A DNA stretch of 64,000 bases, from the NCBI RefSeq assembly GCF_013388945.1, contig NZ_JACAEH010000010.1, positions 1 to 64,000 of the forward strand, read 5' to 3'. Every line of letters starts with the position of its first letter. Positions within the stretch are counted from its first letter, which is position 1. Of this stretch, positions 16,241-25,532 are shown in pieces. The notes under the pieces were generated by a model. That model did not search any database, was not told where the DNA came from, and was given only the letters and a program-made list of their open reading frames with translations. Made by a program: the position numbers and the translations under genes. The stretch is from Nitrososphaera sp. (GTDB lineage: Archaea > Thermoproteota > Nitrososphaeria > Nitrososphaerales > Nitrososphaeraceae).

Positions 16241-16897
16241 TTACTGCTGCGAGTTCTCGCCTGCGGACGACCTGTAGCCTGACGAGGAGCCCACCGGGAC
16301 GTCGGGGAAGCTCTCGTTCATGCGCTGCTCTGCGACTGCGCCGGCTTCTGCGAGTATCTTGTCGACCTCTTCTCCTGCCGCGTCGAAGGCAAACGATGTG
16401 TTGCCCATGGACCCTGCAGACATCATGATGTCGCTGAACACGCCGTTTATCTCGCCCAGTTCGCGGTCGACCTCTGGCATCACGCCTGACAGGCCCGACC
16501 TCACGCGTGTGAGGGCGCCCATCGCCGGCCCGATTGCCACCATAACGTCTCCGAGGTCCATCGTTGTCTCGAGGCGCATCTGTATCTGCTCAAGTGCCAT
16601 CTTCAGCTGAGATATGGTCTTTATCGTCTTGCGAACCTGTGCAAGCTCGTTTGACACCATCCTTCCTGCCTGCGTGTCGTGCCTCTGAAGCGCGGAGACT
16701 ACCTGGTTGAAGAGGTTCTTCTCCTTGCCGCGGAGTTTCTCTAAAATAGCGTCAAGCTTCTGGTTCTGCGCCTGGAGTTTGTTCTTGGCGAACTCGATCC
16801 TAGGCTTCAGCGGCTGTTGCGGTCCGAGGCTCTCTTTCAGCCTCTCCGACATGTTCTGCCGGTTGTCCTTGACCCAGTTATTGGAAAAGTTGGTCAT
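16241..16897 (-). CDS. cdvB: CdvB-family ESCRT-III-like protein
   Basis: A 218-residue helical protein with the Snf7/ESCRT-III pattern: a basic N-terminus (LKPRIEFAKNKLQAQNQKLD), long charged helices (EKLRGKEKNLFNQVVSALQR, ELAQVRKTIKTISQLKMALE), then the MRLETTMDLGDVMVAIGPAM segment and an acidic C-terminal helix (EEVDKILAEAGAVAEQRM). CdvB polymers act with the Vps4-like CdvC ATPase in cell division. Thaumarchaea carry several paralogs; there is no clear C-terminal winged helix, so this may be a secondary CdvB. Confidence 0.85.
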   Translation of the reverse strand: MTNFSNNWVKDNRQNMSERLKESLGPQQPLKPRIEFAKNKLQAQNQKLDAILEKLRGKEKNLFNQVVSALQRHDTQAGRMVSNELAQVRKTIKTISQLKMALEQIQMRLETTMDLGDVMVAIGPAMGALTRVRSGLSGVMPEVDRELGEINGVFSDIMMSAGSMGNTSFAFDAAGEEVDKILAEAGAVAEQRMNESFPDVPVGSSSGYRSSAGENSQQ

Positions 16898-17097
16898 GCC
16901 AACTAGCCTAGGAAAACGACGTTAAATTGAAGTGTCATCATTCAGCAACCAACAGCTAATATTTTGTAGACACTGGTCTTGCGCGTTGAGACGCGGTTTC
17001 ATGCAGAAAAATCCAACAGAGCGGTAGTACATGTTTTGCGCCGGTAATGCACGTGGGAAAACATTAAATCCTCTGCCCAACCAGACGCGGGTGACAC

Positions 17098-17532
17098 ATG
17101 CCCAAGGCGAAAAAGTCCGAAGCGCAGGAAGAGGGCCTGCCAAAGTGGGCCGAGGACGAGATAAAAGCAGCGCAGTTTGGCAAGCCCGAGGTGATGACAA
17201 GGACTGGTTACATACTTGAGATATACGACAAGGACCTCAGGCTCGACATACAGGTGTACGAGCCGATGCCCGACGGCAGGGTCATAGTAGAGGGCATCAG
17301 CCTTCCCAAGTCTGTCAAGACAAACGACCTCATGAAGGGGTTTGTCTACGAGTTCAAGATTTCAGTCTACACCGCGCCTCTGAGCGACAAGGTTGTGGAG
17401 CTTTTAAAGACGAAATTCGGGCTTGAAATGAAGGCCATCTACAATTTTGAGATAAAGGAACTGACGCTGATGGACGTGGAATCCGACATGCCTGTTCCCT
17501 CGTCATCCTCTGAAGAAGAGGGCGACGACTAG
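17098..17532 (+). CDS. Conserved thaumarchaeal protein of unknown function
   Basis: A 144-residue cytoplasmic protein. Lysine-rich N-terminus, then a beta-rich core (TGYILEIYDKDLRLDIQVYE, RVIVEGISLPKSV, VYEFKISVYTAPL) and an acidic tail ending SSSSEEEGDD. No family I can name; the acidic tail is seen on many halotolerant or nucleic-acid-associated archaeal proteins. A TATA-like ACATTAAAT near 17060-17068 and GGTGA just before the ATG support the start. Its TAG shares a CTAG with the convergent membrane gene. Confidence 0.65.
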   Translation: MPKAKKSEAQEEGLPKWAEDEIKAAQFGKPEVMTRTGYILEIYDKDLRLDIQVYEPMPDGRVIVEGISLPKSVKTNDLMKGFVYEFKISVYTAPLSDKVVELLKTKFGLEMKAIYNFEIKELTLMDVESDMPVPSSSSEEEGDD

Positions 17533-18581
17533 CTCGGTGCGGCCTCGGCCGGCTTTTTGCCTATTGCAAGCTTCATAATCGCTATCCACATGATGACAAG
17601 CGGAACGTGGTACGAGGCTATGCGCCAGGCGATTATCACGTTCAGCTTCGAGTCCTGGGCTATCTCCTCAAAGTTCGGGATGGTAGACAGGTTCGAAACG
17701 TAGGCCCAGATGCCAAGCTCAGTAAGCCCGGAACCGCCTATCGTAATTGGTATGTTGCCCACCACGTTTGAGGCTGCAACTGCCATGAGCGAGTCAAAGA
17801 GCCCTATCCCTGAGCCTATGGTCTCTGCAAGCACCAAGAACGACACGCCGTAAGCAACGTACGAGGCAAAGGTTATCGCAAGACCGACTACAAATGGCCT
17901 TATCACCCGGCTTGAGGCAAAGTTCTCCCGGCTCATCGTGCACAGGTCGCCAAGCGCCTTGTTCACCTGCCCGATGTACTGCTCGGCCTTTTTCTGCGCA
18001 AACCGCTCCACAATCCTCACTATAAACATCGGCACCTGCATGTTGCGCTTGGCAGAGTAGACTATGACTATGAACCAGAACAAAAAGGTGGGAAGCGCAA
18101 GCAGTATGACTGTGATGCCTATCGTGGTGCCGCCCTTCATTATCGCCAGCGCGCCGGCGATAAACCCGAGGATGGTGACTGCAAACACGTCGGCTATTAT
18201 CTCCATCGTTGCGACCCAGGCAGCCTTGCCCGGCGGCACGCCCTGCTTTGACATCCAGGCTATCCTGACAAACTCGCCCCCGACGTAGGAAGGCGTCGTG
18301 TATGTTACAAATTCGCCGGCAAGCCTGGCAGCCATCGTCCTCCCCGTAGAGGAGATATCCTGGCCGATGAACTTGCGGATAAAGTACTTGAACCTGTAGG
18401 CCTGGAGCATTATCCTTGTAACGGCTGCAAACGCCGCGGCCATGAACGGAAACAGACCTACTGCGAATATGTCCTGGGGCGTGACGTTTGTGGTCACAAA
18501 GATGATGACAAACGGCACGATGCTGGCGGGGACCGCCAAGATTCGCCAGTTCAAAGTCAGCGCACATACACAACATGTCAT
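17529..18581 (-). CDS. Flippase-like / LPG synthase-type (UPF0104) integral membrane protein
   Basis: A 350-residue polytopic membrane protein from the ATG at 18581; a longer in-frame start (18719) runs through the divergent GTPase gene and is unlikely. Hydrophobic segments begin at ILAVPASIVPFVIIFV, and the family signatures RLAGEFVTYTTPSYVGGEFVR and NIPITIGGSGLTELGIWAYV are clear. Relatives include the YbhN/AglD group, implicated in lipid or glycan transfer. Substrate unknown. It is divergent from the GPN GTPase. Confidence 0.8.
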   Translation of the reverse strand: MTCCVCALTLNWRILAVPASIVPFVIIFVTTNVTPQDIFAVGLFPFMAAAFAAVTRIMLQAYRFKYFIRKFIGQDISSTGRTMAARLAGEFVTYTTPSYVGGEFVRIAWMSKQGVPPGKAAWVATMEIIADVFAVTILGFIAGALAIMKGGTTIGITVILLALPTFLFWFIVIVYSAKRNMQVPMFIVRIVERFAQKKAEQYIGQVNKALGDLCTMSRENFASSRVIRPFVVGLAITFASYVAYGVSFLVLAETIGSGIGLFDSLMAVAASNVVGNIPITIGGSGLTELGIWAYVSNLSTIPNFEEIAQDSKLNVIIAWRIASYHVPLVIMWIAIMKLAIGKKPAEAAPS

Positions 18582-18633
18582 ATAATAACGAATGTGTAAA
18601 GCAGATATACGCCGGCGCGCAGATTGCAGGAAG

Positions 18634-19389
18634 ATGGCCAACGCCGTTTTTGTGACCGGGACTGCAGGTTCTGGAAAATCGCTTCTCACCTCGCGCTTGT
18701 TACAGTGGTACCGCGACAACGGCGCCTACCCCATAGCGCTCAACCTCGACCCGGGCGTAGCGTCGCTACCATACGAGCCTGACGTCGACGTGCGCGATTT
18801 CATCGACATCGGGACTTTGATGGACAACTTCAGCCTGGGGCCCAACGGCGCGCTAATCATGGCAAGCGACATGGTGGCTACCAAGATAGACGAGATGCAG
18901 CATCAAGTTGACGAGCTGAACGCCGACTATGTCATAGTGGACACGCCGGGCCAGATAGAGCTGTTTGCGTTCAGGGCAAGCGGGCCCTACTTTGTGTCGA
19001 ATTTCAACGCAGACAACAAGACAACAATCTTTGCGTTTGACGCGACTCTCGTCTCGTCGCCCATCAACTTTGTGTCCATATCGCTTCTGGCCTCGTCGGT
19101 GAAACTGCGACTAAAGACAGCGCAGGTAAACGTGCTCACAAAGCGCGACCTTGTAATCGACAAGCTGAAGGACATCCTGGACTGGGCGGCGTCCACGCAG
19201 GCGCTTGAAGTCGCGCTGAGCGCAGAGAAGGAGAGCGAGTACTCGCTTTTGAGCAAGGACCTTGCGCGCAGCATGACCCGCGCAGGTTTTGCGCCCGGCC
19301 TCATTGCCGTGTCGAGCACCACCATGAGCGGCATGATAAACCTGGCTGCCGCGCTTTCCCGAACCCTTAATCAGGGGGAGGACGCGTAG
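18634..19389 (+). CDS. GPN-loop GTPase
   Basis: A 251-residue GTPase of the XAB1/Npa3 family. The P-loop GTAGSGKS is at 9-16, the defining GPN motif in LGPNGAL is at 69-71, the G3 DTPGQIELF and the G4 TKRD are present. The ATG at 18634 gives the homologous N-terminus MANAVFVTG; AGATATAC near 18604-18611 lies about 26 nt upstream. Archaeal GPN proteins are homodimers; the eukaryotic relatives help assemble RNA polymerase II. The homoserine kinase gene starts 1 nt after its stop. Confidence 0.92.
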   Translation: MANAVFVTGTAGSGKSLLTSRLLQWYRDNGAYPIALNLDPGVASLPYEPDVDVRDFIDIGTLMDNFSLGPNGALIMASDMVATKIDEMQHQVDELNADYVIVDTPGQIELFAFRASGPYFVSNFNADNKTTIFAFDATLVSSPINFVSISLLASSVKLRLKTAQVNVLTKRDLVIDKLKDILDWAASTQALEVALSAEKESEYSLLSKDLARSMTRAGFAPGLIAVSSTTMSGMINLAAALSRTLNQGEDA

Positions 19390-19390
19390 A

Positions 19391-20332
19391 TTGGCCGTGA
19401 AATCCTGCACGGCTGTCGCTCCGTCGTCGACTGCAAACCTCGGGCCCGGCTACGACGTGTTCGGGCTTGCGCTTGACGCGCTGTACGACAGGGTCACGAT
19501 AACGAGACAGAAAGGCGCCGACGGCAGGATAGCCATCAAGATGTCTGACGCTTCCATACCGTCTGTTCCAGAGTCCAACTCGGCTGGGCTTGTTGTCAAA
19601 AAGATGGCGCAGGACTTTGGAATAAAGGACAACCTCGAGGTGAAGGTGAAAAAAGGCGTGCCTGCAGGCTATGGCATGGGCTCAAGCGCCGCTTCTGCAG
19701 CAGCCGCGGCAGTCGCATTTGACGGCCTTTACAAACTGAAGATAAAGAAGGAGAAATTAGTAGAGTACGCTGCCGAAGGTGAAGTTGCAAGCGCAGGCGC
19801 AAGGCACTACGACAACGTTTCAGCGTCCGTCCTTGGCGGCTTTGTTATATCCAGCATGAAAGACGGTCCCGTCCCGCGCTTTGTGCGCATGGCGCCGCCC
19901 CGCGACCTCTGCCTTGTAGTAGCTGTGCCGTCGATCCCTGTCCCCGAGAGAAAGACAGAGGTGGCAAGGAGCGTCCTTCCAAGCGAAGTCCCGCTGAAAA
20001 GCGCGGTCCGCAACGTGTCCGGCGCAAGCACTATCGTGGCAGGGATTGCCCTGAAGGACGTGGAGCTGATAGCAAGGGGCATCGACGACGCCATTGTAGA
20101 GCCGGCAAGAAAGCACATGATACCGGGATTTGATTCGGTGAAGGAAAACGCGCTTGCCGCCGGCGCCCTTGCAGTATCGATATCAGGCGCCGGCCCTTCA
20201 GTCATTGCGTTCTTGAAGACAGGCAGGAATTCAAAAAAGGTGGCTCAGGCCATGGCCGCAGGGTTTGGAAAGGCCGGCGCAAAGTGCCGGACGTTTCCCT
20301 GCAGGCCCAGCGTCGGGGCGCACGTCGTCTAG
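19391..20332 (+). CDS. thrB: Homoserine kinase
   Basis: A 313-residue GHMP kinase with TTG start. The N-terminal APSSTANLGPGYDVFGLAL motif, the ATP-binding GYGMGSSAASAAAAAVAF and the C-terminal SISGAGPSVIAFL are those of ThrB, which phosphorylates homoserine on the way to threonine. It follows the GTPase gene by 1 nt, so the two are likely cotranscribed without an obvious functional link. Its TAG abuts the TAG of the convergent crotonase gene with no gap. Confidence 0.92.
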   Translation: MAVKSCTAVAPSSTANLGPGYDVFGLALDALYDRVTITRQKGADGRIAIKMSDASIPSVPESNSAGLVVKKMAQDFGIKDNLEVKVKKGVPAGYGMGSSAASAAAAAVAFDGLYKLKIKKEKLVEYAAEGEVASAGARHYDNVSASVLGGFVISSMKDGPVPRFVRMAPPRDLCLVVAVPSIPVPERKTEVARSVLPSEVPLKSAVRNVSGASTIVAGIALKDVELIARGIDDAIVEPARKHMIPGFDSVKENALAAGALAVSISGAGPSVIAFLKTGRNSKKVAQAMAAGFGKAGAKCRTFPCRPSVGAHVV

Positions 20333-21193
20333 CTATTTCTTGCCCTTGTTGAGGAACGCCGACATCATGTTCTTGCGGTCCTCGTGTGAGAAGCAGAGCG
20401 CCCAGCCGTAGATCTCAAGCCGCAGGCCGGTCTCGATGTCCGCGTCCATGCCGCGGTTTATCAGGTGCTTGCTCATCTTGACTGCGGTAAAGCTGTTCTT
20501 TGCTATCTCTTTGGCAAGTGCCATGCACTCGCTCATCAGCTTCTTGTTCAGTATCTTGCCCACTTCTGCGGCACGGGCTTTTTCTGCAGCCTTGTCGCCT
20601 TCAGGCGCCTCCGGCGGAAGCTGGTCTTCAGGCCCGAGCCTGACCACCTTGTTCACGAGGCCTATCTTTTCTGCCTCCTCTGCGGATATCATCTTGCCGG
20701 TGTATATCATCTCCTTTGCCTTTGCCGGCCCCACTATCCTGAGCAGGCGCTGCGTCCCGCCCCATCCCGGCGGGATGCCTATCGTGACCTCGGGCTGGCC
20801 TATCTTGGCGTTTTCAGAGGCGATCCTGATGTCGCAGACCATCGAAAGCTCGCACCCGCCGCCAAGCGCAAAGCCGTTCACTGCCGCTATCACCGGCTTT
20901 TCGAGATTCTCTATCTTGTTGAGGACGGCCTGCGCAGATGAGGCGTATTTCTCTGCCTGCATCGGCTCGATGTTGACCATGAAGGAAATGTCTGCGCCGG
21001 CGCAAAACGAGCGCTCGCCTGCCCCCGTGATGATGACTACCCTTATCGACTCGTCGGCCGCGAGGATGTCCATAGTGCGCGATAGCTCTGAAATGACGTC
21101 AACGTTCATGGCGTTGAGCGCCTCCGGCCTGTTTATCTTGACGACGGCGATGTCGCCGTGCGGTTCCAGCTGGATATACTTCATTGTGGACAT
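20333..21193 (-). CDS. Enoyl-CoA hydratase/isomerase (crotonase) family protein
   Basis: A 286-residue crotonase. INRPEALNAMN, FCAGADISFM (oxyanion hole), NGFALGGGCELSMVCDIRIA and GQPEVTIGIPPGWGGTQRL are all present. The thaumarchaeal 3-hydroxypropionate/4-hydroxybutyrate carbon-fixation cycle uses a protein of this family as a crotonyl-CoA hydratase/3-hydroxypropionyl-CoA dehydratase (Nmar_1308 type). Assignment to that cycle is inference. An insertion around residues 187-205 (GPEDQLPPEAPEG) is unusual and may be family-specific. ATGs at 21193 and 21184 are both possible. Confidence 0.85.
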   Translation of the reverse strand: MSTMKYIQLEPHGDIAVVKINRPEALNAMNVDVISELSRTMDILAADESIRVVIITGAGERSFCAGADISFMVNIEPMQAEKYASSAQAVLNKIENLEKPVIAAVNGFALGGGCELSMVCDIRIASENAKIGQPEVTIGIPPGWGGTQRLLRIVGPAKAKEMIYTGKMISAEEAEKIGLVNKVVRLGPEDQLPPEAPEGDKAAEKARAAEVGKILNKKLMSECMALAKEIAKNSFTAVKMSKHLINRGMDADIETGLRLEIYGWALCFSHEDRKNMMSAFLNKGKK

Positions 21194-21313
21194 GAGAGAG
21201 GGGGATCGCTTGGCTCAACTTAAAGCTTGTTCAAGCCCGGTATGGAAAAAGGAGTTAAAAGCAGGCTGTGCTTACTGTCTGCGTTGAAGTTTTACCGCGC
21301 CACCGCCGCTACG

Positions 21314-22141
21314 ATGGCAGATGCCAACATAGTGATAACAGGAGTTCCCGACGAGAGCAGGTCGCACGCCCTGCGCAAGGGCACCGACACGGCTCCGGAC
21401 ACGCTCAGGGCGGCATCGGGCGAGTCCGAGTTTTTTGTCCGCGACGGCAAGACGATACCGACAGTCCCCATGATGGGCACGCTTGAAGGCAAGCGGATGT
21501 TTGATGCGGGCAACATCAAAAGAGAGCAGGTCTATGAGCATACGCTTGGCATCATTAAGGCAGGCAAGATTCCCGTCGCGATTGGAGGAGACCATTCGCT
21601 GACGACGGATGTGCTTGCCGCTGCTAGCAAGACCCTTGGCAAAAAGCTGTCGCTTCTGTATTTTGACGCTCACCCCGACTTTGTTTCGTCGGCAAGAAAC
21701 TATTACGGCTCGGTGATGACTGACTCGCAGGACCACATCGACTTTGGAAAAAGCATGACAATAGGGACGCGGGCGGCAGAGCCGGAAGAAATAGAAAATG
21801 CAAGAAAGGCCGGCCTGCAGATAGTGACTCCGATTGACATTGTAGAGATGGGCGTGCACAGGGTCGCCGAGATGATCCTCGCAAAGACTGCAGGAAGTAA
21901 AACCTACATCTCGATAGACCTCGACTGTGTCGACCCAGCATCGGCGCCAGGCGTGTCTGTCCCGTCGCCCGGCGGCCTGACTACTGCAGACCTGCTTTTC
22001 TTGCTCACCAAAGTGATGGCCGCAGGCAACGTCGCCGGCTTTGACATAGTCGAGCTGTCGCCGGACTACGACCTGAACAACATGACTGCATACCTTGCGG
22101 CGCGCATACTGACAGAGTGCATCGCGTCGCTGAAAATCTAG
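21314..22141 (+). CDS. Agmatinase/arginase family ureohydrolase
   Basis: A 275-residue ureohydrolase from the ATG at 21314, which has an AGTTTTAC box about 23 nt upstream. The two manganese sites are built from GGDHS, DAHPD and SIDLDCVDP, and GFDIVELSPDYD is typical. The family hydrolyses agmatine, arginine or related guanidino compounds; the substrate cannot be fixed from sequence. In thaumarchaea such enzymes could supply putrescine or urea. Its stop shares a CTAG with the convergent small gene. Confidence 0.85.
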   Translation: MADANIVITGVPDESRSHALRKGTDTAPDTLRAASGESEFFVRDGKTIPTVPMMGTLEGKRMFDAGNIKREQVYEHTLGIIKAGKIPVAIGGDHSLTTDVLAAASKTLGKKLSLLYFDAHPDFVSSARNYYGSVMTDSQDHIDFGKSMTIGTRAAEPEEIENARKAGLQIVTPIDIVEMGVHRVAEMILAKTAGSKTYISIDLDCVDPASAPGVSVPSPGGLTTADLLFLLTKVMAAGNVAGFDIVELSPDYDLNNMTAYLAARILTECIASLKI

Positions 22142-22389
22142 AGCCCGTCGACTATTTCCTTCAGGTCATCGGACAATTCGGGAAGTTCGCCTGCCGCGCT
22201 TTCATTGTTCTGTATGACGTCAGGCCCTATGCGCCTGACCTTCTGGGTCGCTATCAGAGTGTCGATTCCGCGCTCGATGTCCTTTTCAGACATCACGCCT
22301 TTCAGTTTTTCCTTTATCACGGGTTCGGAATCGTACTTGCTGATTGCATGCTGCAAAAGCACAAGCCGGTCGTTGTATGAGAGCGGCAC
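22138..22389 (-). CDS. Small conserved-looking protein of unknown function
   Basis: An 83-residue helical protein: SYNDRLVLLQHAISKYDSEP, VIKEKLKGVMSEKDIERGID, then TLIATQKVRRIGPDVIQNNE and an acidic end. The arrangement of three helices followed by a basic strand resembles a small winged-helix domain, but no family is recognised. It converges on the agmatinase-like gene through a shared CTAG. Confidence 0.55.
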   Translation of the reverse strand: MPLSYNDRLVLLQHAISKYDSEPVIKEKLKGVMSEKDIERGIDTLIATQKVRRIGPDVIQNNESAAGELPELSDDLKEIVDGL

Positions 22390-22422
22390 GCAGGCATTCA
22401 GACCAGAAGGGCTAATAAATTT

Positions 22423-22590
22423 TCAGGGCTGGTCCTTTTTCTTTGACATCGAGACGAGGTTGACCTTCTCGGCCTCGTCGTTTGCCTTCATGACCGACTC
22501 CTGCTGCCTGTGCAGCTGCTCCTTGCGCGACTTCCAGCCTGAAATGGCGGCCATGTGGTCGTCTGAAACACCGCTTTCGCTACCAGACAA
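22423..22590 (-). CDS. Small charged protein
   Basis: A 55-residue protein from the TTG at 22590, chosen because an AT-rich box (TTTTAACTTT on the plus strand, about 22619-22628) lies about 30 nt upstream. The sequence AAISGWKSRKEQLHRQQESV is followed by KKKDQP at the C-terminus and looks like a highly charged helix. A longer frame extends back to the PAC2 start codon but loses promoter support. Function unknown. Confidence 0.45.
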   Translation of the reverse strand: MSGSESGVSDDHMAAISGWKSRKEQLHRQQESVMKANDEAEKVNLVSMSKKKDQP

Positions 22591-22672
22591 GTCTCTGGTG
22601 CGAAGAGTTTGCGTCGGATTTTTAACTTTTGCCTTGCCAACTTTTTTATCAGGCCGCTGCGCAGGGCCTTTC

Positions 22673-23356
22673 ATGAAGGCCGTAAACGTTGGTGACGCGG
22701 CCATAAGCAAGCCGATAGTTATTGCCGCCATGCAGGACATGGGCAACGTCGGCGGCATCGCCATCGATTTTATCAACAAGAGCATGGAGACCCGCACGTT
22801 TCGGTTCATAGACGTCCCGTTCCCAAATTATGTCATCGACCAGGGCGGCTACATAGACTACCAGCGCGAGAGGTGGGAGTACCGCCACGGCTCCGACGGC
22901 AGCGTCATAGTGTTTGGAGGCGGGGCGGGCCAGCCGCAGACAAACCAGGAGCTCTACGACCTTTGCCAGGATGTCATTGATGTTGCAAAGAAATACTCGG
23001 CGCAGCTGATATACACGCTTGGCGCGTTCCACACGACCCGGGACTATGGCAAGAGCCCCAAGGCCCTTGTGACTGCCACGTCGCAAGAGCTTGCGCAGCA
23101 CCTGCAGAACCTCGGCTTTGAGCTGACGCCCGGCTCGTCGCTTATCACCGGCTTTAACGGCCTGATACTCGGGCTTGCAAAAGAAAGTGGCCTGCAAGGG
23201 ATAGGCCTGTACGCGGAAATAAGCGACCCGGAGGTGCCGCAGTTCAGGTCGGCAAAGAGCCTGCTTGTCGCGCTTGAAAAGCTGACGTACCAGAAATTCC
23301 GCGGCATGGAAGAGCTTGACGAGATGGCAGGCAGGGTCGAGCGGGGCGAAAGCTAG
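22673..23356 (+). CDS. PAC2-family protein (proteasome assembly chaperone-like)
   Basis: A 227-residue protein. PIVIAAMQDMGNVGGIAIDF opens it, then FRFIDVPFPNYVIDQGGYID, IYTLGAFHTTRDYG and SLITGFNGLILGLAKESGL. This is the PAC2/COG1938-COG2047 pattern, related to proteasome assembly chaperones. The ATG at 22673 has a CTTTTTTATC box 23-30 nt upstream. A second, more divergent PAC2 protein lies at 53975. The exact archaeal role is unsettled. Confidence 0.82.
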   Translation: MKAVNVGDAAISKPIVIAAMQDMGNVGGIAIDFINKSMETRTFRFIDVPFPNYVIDQGGYIDYQRERWEYRHGSDGSVIVFGGGAGQPQTNQELYDLCQDVIDVAKKYSAQLIYTLGAFHTTRDYGKSPKALVTATSQELAQHLQNLGFELTPGSSLITGFNGLILGLAKESGLQGIGLYAEISDPEVPQFRSAKSLLVALEKLTYQKFRGMEELDEMAGRVERGES

Positions 23357-23658
23357 CGCCCTATCTTGAGGCCCGTGTCAATCCTTTCCACCTTGCGGCA
23401 TATCAGCTTGAAAGAGTCTACAACGTCCATCTCTATCACGCCGGGCAAATGCTGCATGTTCTGTGAAAAATTCGTCGCCACATAGATGTCGCCCACCCTG
23501 ACTTCGACTGCCGCGTCGCCCGACCTCAGATCGTCAAAGGCGGCCTTGCTTGTCACCTTCAAGAGGCCGGCGCACTTTTTCTGCGTGTCTGTTTCAAGCG
23601 GGTAACGCCCGGACTTTATCGACTCTTCTATCATGCCGCACAGCTCTGACACCTTCAT
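23353..23658 (-). CDS. Conserved thaumarchaeal small protein
   Basis: A 101-residue protein of mixed alpha/beta character: MKVSELCGMIEESIKSGRYP, then AVEVRVGDIYVATNFSQNMQ and GVIEMDVVDSFKLICRKVE. No family I can name. It lies 25 bp downstream of the DNA ligase gene on the same strand and is probably cotranscribed, so a link to nucleic-acid metabolism is possible but unproven. It converges with PAC2 on a shared CTAG. Confidence 0.55.
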   Translation of the reverse strand: MKVSELCGMIEESIKSGRYPLETDTQKKCAGLLKVTSKAAFDDLRSGDAAVEVRVGDIYVATNFSQNMQHLPGVIEMDVVDSFKLICRKVERIDTGLKIGR

Positions 23659-23683
23659 GCGGTTGTTTTGCAGGCGCAGATAT

Positions 23684-25456
23684 TTAATCTGCCGGCGGAG
23701 CGCCGGTCCGGACCCTCACCTGGCGCTTGTACATGGTAGCCACTTCCTCGACAGTTGTTGCGGCCTCGGGGTCCTTGTCGTCGCGAATCCTGCCCGTGAA
23801 TTTCGGGAAGCGCAGCGCAAGGCCGTACCCTTCCCGTATGAGGTTCTTTGCCGCAGTGTGCGACGGGCTCAGAGTTATCTCTGACGCGATTACTTCAATG
23901 ACCATGACAGGCTCAAACCAAACGTCCATGTCCATCCCTGTGTCGACGCGGGCGTGCTTTTGGTGCACCACGTGCTTTTCAAGCTCGCGGTAAAACTGGT
24001 CCAGGTGTTCATCGGTAAAGCCTGTTCCAACCTTTGACACGCTTTTGAAAACGTCTTCGCTCTTGTCGTATGCTGCAAGCAAGAGCGCGCCATACTTGCC
24101 CACGCGCCTGCCCCGGCCGTGCAGCGCGCCCACGACCACGAGGTCGAGCGTGTCTGCAAGCTCGCTTCGGTACTCGCGCTTTAGCTTCACCCAGAGGTAT
24201 TCGCGCGAGCCGGCCCGGTAGATGCTCTGCGGCAGCTTTACCATCACGCCCTCGCAGCCGTCCTCTATTGCCTGGTTCATGAACCTGTCCACCTGCTCGG
24301 GCTTTGTCGCGATTTTCTGCGGCACCACCTTTATCATCCCGTCTCGGGCTCCCATGAGGACCTTCTCGAGAAGTTCCCTGCGCTCCTCGTAAGGGAGCGG
24401 CATCTTGTTTTTGCCATCAAGGTACAGGACGTCAAAAAAGTTGATTACTACAGGGTAGGCCTCCATAGCCTCCTCGAACCCGTACTTGCGCCTCCTGTGC
24501 ATCAGCTCCTGAAACGGCAGGTATTCCCCCGTCTGAGCATTTATCGCCACGACCTCGCCTTCCATTATAGCCTCCTTTGCCTTTATCCCCATGGCGGCCT
24601 TTGTCACGTCGGGATAGTGGCTTGTTATCTTTTCAAGCCTGCGCGAAAAAAGCTCGACGCGGTCTTTGCCCTTGTGCACCTGCACCCGCTCGCCGTCCAG
24701 CTTGTATTCTACTGCGGCCTTGCCTTCCATGCGCTCAAGTGCCTCTTCTGCGGTGGTGACCCGCTCGGCAAGCATCGGTCTGATGGGCTTGAAAAGAGTC
24801 ACCTGCATGGCCTTGACTGCAGCAAGCCCTTTTGTGGCAAGCAGGCGGGCCACCGTGCCAAGGTCGCTTGAGACGTTGTAGGCGTTTTCAAGCGCCTCGC
24901 GGTTTGCCTTGTCGCCGGTAAAGGCGATGGCAAGGGCGTCAAGAACCGTATAGTCTGCAATTCCAAGGCGCAGGGCGCCCATGACAAACTTCATGATGTA
25001 CCGGCCTTCTTCCGGCGTCGAGTCGTTGAGCAGGCTGCTGACGTGGCGCAGTTTAGTTTCCTGCGAGCCCTGGCCTGTGGTGCGGGCGATCCTGTCAAAC
25101 GTGGAATACACGCGCTCGACAGTCATTGCTTCTGAAACCAGGGTCGACTGGGCCTTTGAAACCATGACCTTGCCGGCGGTGTCGCCGATGTCGCCTGTTT
25201 CGCGGTAGACCTTTTCGACTGCAGACAGGTTCTTGCCCGACGAGCTTGCTATTGCCCGAAGCGCCATCTTTTCTGCAAGGCCCATCTCTATCCCTTCGTA
25301 GTCCGGGTACAGCTTGCCCTGGATGAGGTAGGTCACCTTGTCGATGAGGTCGGGAGGGGTCTTTTTTAAAAGCGAAACGAGATAGTCCGTGAGCGCGATC
25401 CTGCTCGAGGTCTGCTCCATCTCCGCAAAGGTCTCGACCAGCGGCTTGAAGTCCAT
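23684..25456 (-). CDS. lig: ATP-dependent DNA ligase
   Basis: A 590-residue archaeal replicative-type ligase. The N-terminal DNA-binding domain covers about the first 210 residues. Motif I is AAVEYKLDGERVQVHKG, whose Lys is adenylylated; motif III YFP-like is FFDVLYLDGKN, and the later motifs GCEGVMVKLP and WVKLKREY are present, followed by the OB domain (LRFPKFTGRIRDDK). It seals nicks during replication and repair. The start is the ATG at 25456. Confidence 0.95.
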   Translation of the reverse strand: MDFKPLVETFAEMEQTSSRIALTDYLVSLLKKTPPDLIDKVTYLIQGKLYPDYEGIEMGLAEKMALRAIASSSGKNLSAVEKVYRETGDIGDTAGKVMVSKAQSTLVSEAMTVERVYSTFDRIARTTGQGSQETKLRHVSSLLNDSTPEEGRYIMKFVMGALRLGIADYTVLDALAIAFTGDKANREALENAYNVSSDLGTVARLLATKGLAAVKAMQVTLFKPIRPMLAERVTTAEEALERMEGKAAVEYKLDGERVQVHKGKDRVELFSRRLEKITSHYPDVTKAAMGIKAKEAIMEGEVVAINAQTGEYLPFQELMHRRRKYGFEEAMEAYPVVINFFDVLYLDGKNKMPLPYEERRELLEKVLMGARDGMIKVVPQKIATKPEQVDRFMNQAIEDGCEGVMVKLPQSIYRAGSREYLWVKLKREYRSELADTLDLVVVGALHGRGRRVGKYGALLLAAYDKSEDVFKSVSKVGTGFTDEHLDQFYRELEKHVVHQKHARVDTGMDMDVWFEPVMVIEVIASEITLSPSHTAAKNLIREGYGLALRFPKFTGRIRDDKDPEAATTVEEVATMYKRQVRVRTGAPPAD

Positions 25457-25498
25457 CCAGGGAAAAGCTTGCCCGGCTCATGCTTAAAGTTTTGCATA

Positions 25499-25508
25499 GA
25501 ATATTAAT
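25499..25508 (+). promoter_or_regulatory. TATA box of the eS25 gene
   Basis: GAATATTAAT is centred 29 nt before the ATG at 25533. GGTAG and CTACC flank 5 bp just at the start codon (25519-25533), a small inverted repeat at the mRNA 5' end. Confidence 0.45.
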
Positions 25509-25532
25509 GGGTGGCTTGGTAGTAGCGCTACC

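Noticed and set aside
22205-22672. Longer start for the PAC2 protein
   Set aside because: The extension overlaps two minus-strand small genes and the promoter; the homologous region starts at 22673.
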